Positions 1-6,531 are shown, counted from the first letter of the stretch. The stretch: DNA of 15,181 nucleotides from Bacillota bacterium (GCA_023426265.1 JAFABA010000093.1:1-15181); one strand, 5' to 3'. The notes: generated from the sequence alone by a model not told the origin. Made by a program: numbers and translations.

Positions 1-138
1 GCCATCAATATCCCGCAGGAAAGCGTGACCATACCCGAAACCATGGATGCCGTGCGCGCCGCGCTTAAGATGCAGCTGACTTTCGAGGAAGGCACGGCGG
101 AAACCAACCGGTACCTGGGTATCGGGAGATGGAAATAA
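1..138 (+). CDS. Partial: C-terminus of a probable archaeal-type (type II) glyceraldehyde-3-phosphate dehydrogenase
   Basis: The frame is open from the window edge to a TAA at 136-138 and gives the last 45 residues of a protein. The stretch IPQESVTIPETMDAVRAAL, followed by an ETNRYLGIG tail, resembles the C-terminal helix of archaeal-type GAPDH, which I remember as carrying a QES/D-x-VPEN-x-DAIRA pattern and a TNxxLGI ending. Such enzymes convert glyceraldehyde-3-phosphate to 1,3-bisphosphoglycerate with NAD(P). The next gene downstream is an archaeal-type phosphoglycerate kinase, the next enzyme in the pathway, which supports the call independently. The catalytic cysteine and cofactor domain lie outside the window. 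The alternative is another Rossmann-type oxidoreductase; 45 residues cannot settle it. Confidence 0.62.
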   Translation, partial: AINIPQESVTIPETMDAVRAALKMQLTFEEGTAETNRYLGIGRWK

Positions 139-515
139 AATGGAAATAAATTTGGCTACTGATAAAGTCCGTTGGAGGCTCTGCCTTCAAACCTCCGTTT
201 AGGGCTGTAACGGCCCTGAAAACCCATTTGAGGAACGCCCTTAGGGCGTTTTCGGGGAGGGATTCCCAAGGGGCTTTCCAAAGGAAAGCGGGTTCGGTGC
301 TCTGGGGCAGAAACCGATCCGGCGAATCGCTGGGTACCTTGATTGGCCCTTGGGTGGGGCGGAGCCGAGCGTTGCCTGTGGCGGAGTAAGCGAGGTGTAA
401 CCCCAATGAACAAGGGAACGCAGGGAAGCAGCTTGCCGCAACATAGCGTGATTGCGAACTGTGGAGGTTCAGGGGCAAAGCCCCTGAAGAAAGGCTTTTG
501 AAAGAGGGAAAACCC
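139..515. repeat. Intergenic dispersed hairpin-rich repeat, copy 1
   Basis: This 377-nt gap has no convincing gene or promoter. From about 171 to 490 it is a chain of hairpins: GGAGG/CCTCC (174-178/192-196); TTTAGGGC with GCCCTGAAA (198-205/213-221); AACGCCC-TTA-GGGCGTT (234-250); GCTTTCC-AAA-GGAAAGC (273-289); and TTCAGGGGC-AAA-GCCCCTGAA (468-488). A related element lies at 13514-13760. Module A (188 to about 270) matches it in the same orientation, including 18 identical bases from CAAACCTCC at 188-205. Module B (374-464) matches it in inverted orientation, with 11/11 bases at 374-384 and 14/14 at 451-464. The last hairpin ends 15 nt before the pgk ribosome binding site. The long minus-strand reading frames here are judged spurious. 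Confidence 0.8.
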
Positions 516-1796
516 ATGCGTTTTGGCATCCATACGCTCGACGACTATGAGGTGGCGCATAAGACAGTGCTGTGCCGGGTGGACATCAACCAGCCGGTGG
601 ACAAAGCGACCGGCGCGCTCAAAAGCACCGCCCGCATCAAAGCCTGTGTCCCCACCATACGCGAGCTTGCGGAAAAGGGCGCGCGCGTGGTGCTGCTTGC
701 GCACCAGGGCAGCGATATCGAATACAGCAACTTTTACACCACCGCGCCTCACGCAAAAGCGCTCAGCGAATTCCTGGGGCGGGAAGTCGGCTTTATTGAC
801 GACGTCTGTGGGCCCGCGGCAAGGGAACGCATCCGCGCGCTTCGTGACGGCGAAATTCTGCTGCTGGACAACGTACGCTTTTGTGCGGAGGAGCAGACGC
901 TTTTCGAATGGAAGCTGCTGCTTTCCCACGAGCAGCAGGCGAAAACGCAGGTGGTTCGTAAGCTCGCGCCGCTTGCGGATTTGTACGTATGCGACGCGTT
1001 TGCAGCGGCACATCGCGATCAGCCCAGCCTATGCGGGTTCGAACAAGTGCTCCCCTCCGCGATGGGCCGGTTGTTTGAGCGGGAATACTGCGTCATTTCC
1101 TCGGTTATGGAAAACCCCAGGCGTCCCTGCACGTTCGTTCTGGGCGGCGCGAAGATCGCGGACGCATTTTTGATGATGGATACCGTATTGAAGGGCGGCG
1201 TGGCCGACACCGTGCTCACTGGCGGGCTGGTCGCGAATATCCTGCTTGCGTCCCAGGGGCAGATGATAGGCGGCGGAAGCATGGCGTTCATCCATCAATC
1301 CAACTATGGGGAATTTATTGAAAAGGCGGGCACGCTGTACGCAAAGTATGCGGATCGGATCATATTGCCCATGGACCTTGCTTTTGTGGAAAACGGCGCG
1401 CGGCATGAAACGGGATTGACCGGTATTCCCGATTATGCAGCGGTGTTGGATATTGGTGTGAAAACGGCACGGAGCTACGCAACACACATCCTGGAATCCG
1501 GGACAGTATTCGTAAACGGTCCCATGGGGGTATATGAAAAGCCCGAAACCGAGCTGGGCACAAAGCTCGTCTGGGACGCATTTGGGGATACGGATGCGTA
1601 TACCGTAGTCGGCGGCGGGGACAGCGTTGCGGCCACAACAAAATATAAAAAGGCCGAAGCGGTTTCCTATCTCTGTACGGGCGGGGGCGCGCTCATCCGC
1701 TTTTTGACGGGGGAGGAGCTTCCCGTCGTCAAAGCCCTGCGGCATGCGGCCCAAGCGTTCCCCTTGGAACAAAGCCTAATGAGGGAAAAACCGTGA
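516..1796 (+). CDS. pgk: Phosphoglycerate kinase, archaeal-type
   Basis: Cytoplasmic kinase of 426 aa that interconverts 1,3-bisphosphoglycerate + ADP and 3-phosphoglycerate + ATP. Motifs in order: RVDINQP (21-27; D23 and N25 bind 3-PG), R40, H63 in AHQG, LLLDNVRF (116-122), CDAFAAAHR (159-167), VLGGAKIAD (208-216), VNGPMGVYE (333-341), VGGGDS (365-370) and TGGGA (388-392). The AHQG form, the AAAHRDQPS segment and the ENPRRPC-FVLGGAKI segment resemble archaeal rather than ordinary bacterial PGKs. The usual HxGRP arginine is replaced by serine (S66). The ATG at 516 is chosen because GAGGG at 504-508 sits 7 nt upstream; the in-frame TTG at 498 has no such site. The stop overlaps the larA start (GTGA). 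It probably shares an operon with the upstream GAPDH-like gene. Its physiological substrate may not be 3-PG. Confidence 0.9.
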   Translation: MRFGIHTLDDYEVAHKTVLCRVDINQPVDKATGALKSTARIKACVPTIRELAEKGARVVLLAHQGSDIEYSNFYTTAPHAKALSEFLGREVGFIDDVCGPAARERIRALRDGEILLLDNVRFCAEEQTLFEWKLLLSHEQQAKTQVVRKLAPLADLYVCDAFAAAHRDQPSLCGFEQVLPSAMGRLFEREYCVISSVMENPRRPCTFVLGGAKIADAFLMMDTVLKGGVADTVLTGGLVANILLASQGQMIGGGSMAFIHQSNYGEFIEKAGTLYAKYADRIILPMDLAFVENGARHETGLTGIPDYAAVLDIGVKTARSYATHILESGTVFVNGPMGVYEKPETELGTKLVWDAFGDTDAYTVVGGGDSVAATTKYKKAEAVSYLCTGGGALIRFLTGEELPVVKALRHAAQAFPLEQSLMREKP

Positions 1797-3040
1797 AACT
1801 GGAATTCGGGTACGGAAACACCGTACAGGCCGTTGAGATACCGGATCAAAATTTAGTCGGCGTGCTGCTGCCCAATGAGGTGGAAAAGGGCCTCACGGGT
1901 GAAGCGGAGGTGCGGCGCGCGCTCGCATCTCCTATCGGCTCGCCCGGGCTAAGCGAAATCGCCAAGCCTGGTGAAAAGATTGCAATCGTCACAAGCGACG
2001 TTACGCGGCCCATGCCCACGCATACCGTCATGCCCATGCTGCTTGAGGAACTTTACCGGGCTGGGGCAAAGCCGCGGGATATCACGCTGGTGTTCGCCTT
2101 GGGCAGCCACCGCAAGCATACGGAAGCGGAGCGGAAAAAGCTTGCGGGCGAACGGGTTTATCGTGAGGTCGCCTATATCGATGGCGATCCCTCGGATTGC
2201 GTGCATTTTGGGGTGACCTCACGCGGGACGCCGGTGGATATCGTGCGCACAGTCGCGGCGGCGGACCGGCGCATTTGCCTGGGCAATATCGAGTACCACT
2301 ATTTCGCGGGGTACAGCGGGGGCGCAAAGGCCATCATGCCAGGCGTATCCACGCGGGACGCGATACAAAGGAACCACAGCCGTATGGTGGAGGAAGCCGC
2401 CTGTGCGGGGAAATTAGAAGGCAACCCGGTGCGGGAGGATATCGAGGAAGCCGCGGCTATGGTAGGAATAGACTTCTTACTTAACGTAGTGCTGGACGAG
2501 CACAAGCGGATCATCCGTGCTGTGGCGGGGCATTACATAGAGGCACACCGCGCGGGCTGCGCATACCTGGATACGCTCTACCTCAAAAAGATTCCGGCGC
2601 GGGCGGATATCGTGCTGGTCTCCCAAGGCGGCGCGCCCAAGGACATCAACCTTTACCAGACGCAAAAGGCGCTCGACAACGCCATACACGCGGTAAAAAA
2701 AGGCGGTGTGGTAGTGCTCATCGGCGCCTGCCGGGAAGGCATGGGCGAGCGCGTGTTTGAGGAGTGGATGACAAACGCCCCTTCGCCGCGCAGCATGGTA
2801 GAGCGCATCGGGCGGGAGTTCCAGCTTGGCGGGCACAAGGCCGCCGCCATCGCGATGGCGCTCGGGCACGCGGAAATTTACCTGGTATCCGATCTCACGC
2901 CTGCGTTCGTCCGCCGTATATTCTTAACGCCGTTTGAAAGCGCGCAGGCAGCGCTCGACGCGGCCTTGTATAAGCTCGGGCGTAACGCCGCCGTGCTTGC
3001 CATGCCCTATGGCGGCTCCACGCTGCCACGGGTGGAGTAA
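1793..3040 (+). CDS. larA: LarA-family nickel-pincer-dependent 2-hydroxyacid racemase/epimerase (DUF2088)
   Basis: Cytoplasmic protein of 415 aa, close to the usual LarA length. LarA racemises lactate using a covalently bound nickel-pincer nucleotide; other family members act on malate, other 2-hydroxyacids or gluconate. Visible motifs: TSDVTRPMP (67-75), GSHRKHTEAE (104-113) and EYHYFAGYSGGAKAIMPGVS (167-186), followed by NH (194-195). H106, H169, K179 and H195 correspond to the cofactor ligands H108, H174, K184 and H200 of Lactobacillus LarA, with identical 10- and 16-residue spacings between the last three. The GTG start overlaps the pgk TGA and has GAGGG at 1781-1785, so translation is probably coupled. 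The cofactor-making genes larB, larC and larE are not in the window. The family is secure; the substrate is not known. Confidence 0.9.
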   Translation: MKLEFGYGNTVQAVEIPDQNLVGVLLPNEVEKGLTGEAEVRRALASPIGSPGLSEIAKPGEKIAIVTSDVTRPMPTHTVMPMLLEELYRAGAKPRDITLVFALGSHRKHTEAERKKLAGERVYREVAYIDGDPSDCVHFGVTSRGTPVDIVRTVAAADRRICLGNIEYHYFAGYSGGAKAIMPGVSTRDAIQRNHSRMVEEAACAGKLEGNPVREDIEEAAAMVGIDFLLNVVLDEHKRIIRAVAGHYIEAHRAGCAYLDTLYLKKIPARADIVLVSQGGAPKDINLYQTQKALDNAIHAVKKGGVVVLIGACREGMGERVFEEWMTNAPSPRSMVERIGREFQLGGHKAAAIAMALGHAEIYLVSDLTPAFVRRIFLTPFESAQAALDAALYKLGRNAAVLAMPYGGSTLPRVE

Positions 3041-3065
3041 CGGTTTCATCCAATAGTGACGAAGA

Positions 3066-3100
3066 AAAGCCCGTGCATTGCACGGGCTTTGTTTATAGAT
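3066..3100. terminator. Bidirectional Rho-independent terminator between larA and the zinc operon
   Basis: AAAGCCCGTGC (3066-3076), a 3-nt ATT loop, then GCACGGGCTTT (3080-3090) make a perfect 11-bp stem. On the plus strand it runs into TTTGTTTATA. On the minus strand the stem is followed by T-rich sequence (TTTTCTTC). It lies 25 nt after the larA stop and 12 nt after the minus-strand lipoprotein stop, so it can end both convergent operons. Confidence 0.88.
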
Positions 3101-3102
3101 GC

Positions 3103-3645
3103 TTACTGCTGCACATATTCCGCGCCGCGCGTAGGAAGCACTTTCAGGGAGGAGAGCTTCAACCGAAGATACTGCGCTCCGCCTTCCTCGTAGGTTTCGA
3201 GCGTGCCGACGGCTTCCACCCAGTCGTCCTGCTCGGGGTAATCCCCATCCCCGTCCCAGATCACCTCAAAGCCAGCGTTTGCGTCATACCCGCAGCAGCC
3301 GGGGCCATAGCGGATGACGGAATAGTAGGTCGTATCGGTCACATCGTAATAATACGCCTGGAATATCCCCTCGTACTTGATGGTTTTGCCCAAGTAGTCG
3401 TCGGTATTGACATAAATATCGTTCGTCTGGGCGATAAACAGCTTTTCCGTGATTTCAACGATGTCGGGGTTCGGAGCCGGAGTGGGGGAGAGAACTTTGA
3501 TATCAACGCCATCGGCTGATTTCGTGGCGCCTACCGCCTGGGTTCCGGCGCCGTTTTTTGCGGCTGGAGTGTCGCTTTTGCCCGCCGGGGCGCAGCTGCT
3601 CAACAGCAGAAGGCAGACAAGGACAACTGTGAATAGTCTTTTCAT
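3103..3645 (-). CDS. Lipoprotein with DUF1980/TIGR03943-like C-terminal domain, zinc operon
   Basis: Protein of 180 aa, likely lipid-anchored outside the membrane. The signal peptide is MKRLF plus a hydrophobic run and a lipobox LSSC with Cys18. A low-complexity linker of about 45 residues follows, then a compact domain at 63-180 with NDIYVNTDDYLGKTIKYEG, a GPGCCGYDA motif (114-122) and a DWVEAVGTLETYEEGG strand region. This resembles the OB-fold-like C-terminal domain of the DUF1980 (YcgQ) family, which I recall as linked to metal homeostasis. The ATG at 3645 has AGGAAGG about 8 nt upstream and overlaps the znuB stop (ATGA), so the gene is the last in the zinc operon. A longer frame starts at 3798 inside znuB but would bury the signal peptide. 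The role is unknown; periplasm-side metal handling is inference. Confidence 0.78.
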   Translation of the reverse strand: MKRLFTVVLVCLLLLSSCAPAGKSDTPAAKNGAGTQAVGATKSADGVDIKVLSPTPAPNPDIVEITEKLFIAQTNDIYVNTDDYLGKTIKYEGIFQAYYYDVTDTTYYSVIRYGPGCCGYDANAGFEVIWDGDGDYPEQDDWVEAVGTLETYEEGGAQYLRLKLSSLKVLPTRGAEYVQQ

Positions 3646-4466
3646 ACGGAAAGCCTTCCTTTCAGGGCGTTTGCCGCCCAGAATATAAGGAACATGACGA
3701 GGTTTACCAATACGATGCTCGCGCCCGTGGGGGTCGCGTAAAGGTAGGAGACGGTCACCCCGGCTAAGAAGCAGACGATGGAAACGGCCACCGCGCAAAT
3801 TGCGACTGAGCGGAACGTCTTAAACAGCCGCATGGAAGTCAGGGAGGGGAATATGATGAGGCTCGAAATGAGCAATGCGCCCATCATGCGCATGCCCAGC
3901 ACGATGGTGACCGCCGTCAGTATGGCGATGAGCATGTTGTATAGCCCCGTTTTCGTTCCGGTAGCCTGCGCAAATGTTTCATCGAACGTCACGCCGAATA
4001 TTTTGTGGTAGAACAGCAGATAGAGCAACAGTACAACGATGGAAAGCGCGATGCTCAGCGTGACGTCGTCCTTGCTCATGGCGAGGATGCTTCCAAACAT
4101 ATAGTTGCACACGTCCGTATTCATGCCCGTGGTCGCGGAGATCACCACCACGCCGATCGCCATGGCGCTGGTGGAGATGAGCGCGATTGCGGCGTCGCCT
4201 TTGAGCTTGCCGCTTTCGCTGATGCGAAGCAGTAAAAACGCCGCCAGCACCACCACGGGAATGGAGACCGTAAGCGGTGCTAAATTCATGGCTGTGGCGA
4301 TGGCGAGCGAGCCGAACCCCACATGAGAGAGCCCGTCCCCAATCATGGAATAGCGCTTTAAAACAAGGCTCACGCCCAAGAGCGCCGCGCACAGGGAAAC
4401 AAGGAGGCCCACGATCACCGCGCGTACTAAAAACGGGTAGGAGAGCATTTCAACCAATACGCTCAT
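3642..4466 (-). CDS. znuB: Zinc-type metal ABC transporter permease (ZnuB/AdcB family, ABC-3)
   Basis: Integral membrane protein of 274 aa with roughly eight hydrophobic segments, the usual length for the ABC-3 permease family. The segment SLVLKRYSMIGDGLSHVGFGSLA near residues 34-56 is the characteristic conserved region of this family. The MRMMGALLISSLIIFPS stretch is also typical of ZnuB/MntB permeases. It would form the translocation pore working with the ATPase and the zinc-binding lipoprotein encoded just upstream in the operon. Its ATG at 4466 overlaps the znuC stop (ATGA), and its own TGA overlaps the start of the downstream lipoprotein. The metal could be zinc or manganese; the ZnuA-type partner favours zinc. 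Confidence 0.9.
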   Translation of the reverse strand: MSVLVEMLSYPFLVRAVIVGLLVSLCAALLGVSLVLKRYSMIGDGLSHVGFGSLAIATAMNLAPLTVSIPVVVLAAFLLLRISESGKLKGDAAIALISTSAMAIGVVVISATTGMNTDVCNYMFGSILAMSKDDVTLSIALSIVVLLLYLLFYHKIFGVTFDETFAQATGTKTGLYNMLIAILTAVTIVLGMRMMGALLISSLIIFPSLTSMRLFKTFRSVAICAVAVSIVCFLAGVTVSYLYATPTGASIVLVNLVMFLIFWAANALKGRLSV

Positions 4467-5170
4467 TGGGCTTCCCCTCCTAAAAAACGCTTTCCGGCAT
4501 CGGTGGCAAGATATCTTTCTGTAGGCCCAAAGAACACCTGCGTGCGGTCCAAGTGCAGGATATGGCTTGCATAGCGCACGGCGCTCGTGATATCGTGCGA
4601 TACCATGAGTATGGTAATGCCCAGGTCGCGGTTGAGCGAGTCGATAATGCGGTAAAGCTCTTGCGTCACAACGGGGTCCAGCCCCGCGGCGGGCTCATCC
4701 AAGAGCAGCAGCTTCTCGGTTGCGCAAAGCGCCCGGGCCAGCAGCACGCGCTGCTGCTGGCCGCCGGAAAGCTCCCGGTAGCATTTGCGCTTCAGGTCTA
4801 AAATACCCAACCTTACCAGCGCATTCTCCGCCACCGATTTGTCCGCTTTTGTATAGAATGGTTTTGAGCCGCGCTTGCTCAGCCTGCCGGAAAGCACCAC
4901 CTCGTGCACGCTGGCGGGGAAATCCTTCTGTACGGCCGTCTGCTGCGGCAGATAGCCGATTTCGGTCTGCCTGAGGCCATCCCCCAATGTGACGGTGCCT
5001 TGTGCGGGGGGCTTCAGGCGCAGCAGCCCCTTGATGAGTGTGCTTTTCCCCGAACCGTTTTCCCCCACAATGCAGACATAGGAACCCGATGTTACGGAAA
5101 AATTCAGCCCGCTGATTGCGACGTTTCCCTCGTACGCAAAGGCGGCGTCCCGGCAAGCAATGAGCGCCAT
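4463..5170 (-). CDS. znuC: Zinc-type metal ABC transporter ATP-binding protein (ZnuC/AdcC)
   Basis: Cytoplasmic ABC ATPase of 235 aa. Walker A is GENGSGKST (36-44), the Q-loop is YLPQQ (73-77), the signature is LSGGQQQR (134-141), Walker B is LLLLDEP (154-160), the D-loop is AGLD (162-165) and the switch histidine is H192 in MVSHD. Every catalytic element is present. It powers metal uptake through the ZnuB permease. The start at 5170 overlaps the znuA TGA (ATGA) and its stop overlaps the znuB start, indicating tight translational coupling and fixed stoichiometry. Confidence 0.92.
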   Translation of the reverse strand: MALIACRDAAFAYEGNVAISGLNFSVTSGSYVCIVGENGSGKSTLIKGLLRLKPPAQGTVTLGDGLRQTEIGYLPQQTAVQKDFPASVHEVVLSGRLSKRGSKPFYTKADKSVAENALVRLGILDLKRKCYRELSGGQQQRVLLARALCATEKLLLLDEPAAGLDPVVTQELYRIIDSLNRDLGITILMVSHDITSAVRYASHILHLDRTQVFFGPTERYLATDAGKRFLGGEAQ

Positions 5171-6141
5171 CAGGAGAGCGCCTCCTTCAGCGCTGCCACA
5201 TTGTCTGTCATCAGGTCCAAATAGCCTATGCCGTTTTCAAAATCGGCCTTGGAGATGTTGTGGCATGCATGCAGCAGCAGTTTCTTTGCGCCCGTCGCCT
5301 CCGCGATGGTATCCGCCATTTTCTCATTGGAAAGCTCGATGTGGAATACGGCGGGGATCTGCTCGTCCTTGATTTTGTCGATCAGGAAGGCGACGGTTCC
5401 GGCGCTCGCCTCGGTTTCCGTGGAGCAGCCCGGAAACGCGGCGAAATAGCTTAGGCCGTACGCGTCCGCAAAGTAACGGAAGGGGAAGCGGTCGCCGAAC
5501 ACGATGGTTTTTCTCGCGGCGCCATCCACCACGGCCTGGAATGCGGCGTCCAGCGTATCGAGTTTGCTGAGATAAGTCTCCGTATTCTTTTGGTACGTTT
5601 CGGCGTTCGCGGGATCCATCTCGCGGAGCGTCTCGGAAATCTTTGTTACGATCAGCTTTGCGTTCTTCGGGGAAGTCCAGACATGCTCGTCGTATTCGGG
5701 GCCCCGGATGCCTTCTTCCTCCTCTTCTTCCTCTTCCATGCCTTCCACCAGCTCTTCTTCCACGGGCTGCACGCAGTCCATCAGCTTGACAAGCTTACGG
5801 CTTCCGCCTTCGATGGAGGAAAGGACCTCGTCAACCCATGCGTCCGATTCGCCCCCCACATACAGGAATACGTCGCAGTTCTGTATGGCGATGATATCCT
5901 GCGGCGTGGGCTCATAGGAGTGGCTTTCCGAGCCCGGAGGCAGCAGCATGGTGAGCGTCACGTTGTCCCCCGCGATTTCCCGCACGAAATCATAAGGGGG
6001 GAATATCGTGGCGACGACGCTGATTTTTTCGTTGTTGGCGGTTTCTTTTTCTTCATTTGCGGAAAGCGGCGCGCTTTGGCAGCCGGCAAGGAGCAGCATG
6101 CTCAACAGGACCGCGAAAGCGGCCTGAATGAATCGTTTCAT
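5170..6141 (-). CDS. znuA: Zinc-type metal ABC transporter substrate-binding lipoprotein (ZnuA/AdcA), Glu-rich loop variant
   Basis: Protein of 323 aa in the cluster A-I solute-binding family, lipid-anchored through Cys21 (lipobox LAGC). Metal ligands are visible at H74 (GSESHSYEPTP) and H153 (DEHVWTSP). The position that is a third histidine in typical ZnuA reads GDRFPFRYF (216-224), with Asp/Arg there, followed by AAFPGCSTETEAS; I recall this form from clostridial relatives. The mobile loop before H153, often His-rich, here holds eight consecutive glutamates (136-143). The ATG at 6141 is chosen because GGAGG sits 5 nt upstream; an in-frame ATG at 6180 would put extra residues before the signal peptide. 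An inverted repeat covers part of this ribosome binding site. The metal is presumed zinc. Confidence 0.9.
   Translation of the reverse strand: MKRFIQAAFAVLLSMLLLAGCQSAPLSANEEKETANNEKISVVATIFPPYDFVREIAGDNVTLTMLLPPGSESHSYEPTPQDIIAIQNCDVFLYVGGESDAWVDEVLSSIEGGSRKLVKLMDCVQPVEEELVEGMEEEEEEEEGIRGPEYDEHVWTSPKNAKLIVTKISETLREMDPANAETYQKNTETYLSKLDTLDAAFQAVVDGAARKTIVFGDRFPFRYFADAYGLSYFAAFPGCSTETEASAGTVAFLIDKIKDEQIPAVFHIELSNEKMADTIAEATGAKKLLLHACHNISKADFENGIGYLDLMTDNVAALKEALS
5713..5736 (-). repeat. GAA/GAG codon run encoding the poly-Glu loop of znuA
   Basis: Eight consecutive GAA/GAG codons (E136-E143) form a purine-only tract on the coding strand, which can change length by replication slippage. It falls in the loop that typically carries histidines in ZnuA proteins. 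Confidence 0.85.
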
Positions 6142-6148
6142 AATATCC

Positions 6149-6230
6149 TCCGGTTTTGTATTTTGGGGTACGGCAAACATGGCGCAATAGGCCCGGTCAA
6201 ATGCGGGCCTGCGGCCTATACAAAACCGGA
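6149..6230 (-). promoter_or_regulatory. znuA leader: 13-bp inverted repeat occluding the Shine-Dalgarno, with nested hairpin
   Basis: Read on the minus strand, TCCGGTTTTGTAT (6230-6218) and ATACAAAACCGGA (6161-6149) form a perfect 13-bp stem spanning nearly the whole 90-nt gap between the small membrane protein gene and znuA. The 3' arm ends in the first three bases of the znuA GGAGG site (6151-6147). Inside the loop AGGCCCG/CGGGCCT (6210-6204/6195-6189) forms a second perfect 7-bp hairpin. No U-tract follows either stem, so occlusion of translation or an RNA-stability role fits better than termination. Function is inferred from structure alone. Confidence 0.7.
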
Positions 6231-6231
6231 T

Positions 6232-6531
6232 TTAATTGTTGAGACGGATTTTCTGAGAAACTGGCGTGGAGAAAACGGAACAGCTAACAAGAAGCCGCAG
6301 TCCTAAAAACAGCAGCAGGGCGATGGAGAGCGGCGTAATCTGCACGGTATAGGACCCAAGCTGCTTTAACAGGCTCTGTGCCTGGTGGATCTGCGTGCAG
6401 ATGGTGCAGTCCTCTCCTGTGCAGTCGTGTACGGCGTGCGTGGATACAAAGAATATGGAAAGGAGGGAAACTGCAATAAATCCGGCGCATACGAGCAGGC
6501 AAAGAAGCCTTCCCATTGTCCGTTTGTTCAT
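6232..6531 (-). CDS. Small two-TM membrane protein with HDCTGEDCTIC motif, first gene of the zinc operon
   Basis: Protein of 99 aa. A hydrophobic segment at about 8-30 is followed by a short loop with HDCTGEDCTICTQIH (35-49), then a second hydrophobic segment at about 64-84. The loop holds two His and three Cys (C37, C42, C45), spaced like a soft-metal site. I recall similar small clostridial proteins with an HDCxGxxCxxC loop, without an assigned function. AAAGGAGG lies 7 nt before the ATG, a strong start. It sits just behind the operon promoter and ahead of znuA, so it is probably co-transcribed with the zinc importer. Metal sensing or donation to the importer is inference. Confidence 0.8.
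   Translation of the reverse strand: MNKRTMGRLLCLLVCAGFIAVSLLSIFFVSTHAVHDCTGEDCTICTQIHQAQSLLKQLGSYTVQITPLSIALLLFLGLRLLVSCSVFSTPVSQKIRLNN

Noticed and set aside
156..1013. Minus-strand open frame of 285 codons across the repeat and the start of pgk
   Set aside because: It crosses the hairpin repeat and is antisense to conserved PGK motifs; its composition looks like a shadow frame.
5590..6306. Plus-strand 238-codon frame with a Phe/Leu-rich run inside znuA
   Set aside because: The run is the complement of the GAA/GAG glutamate codons; znuA on the minus strand explains the region.
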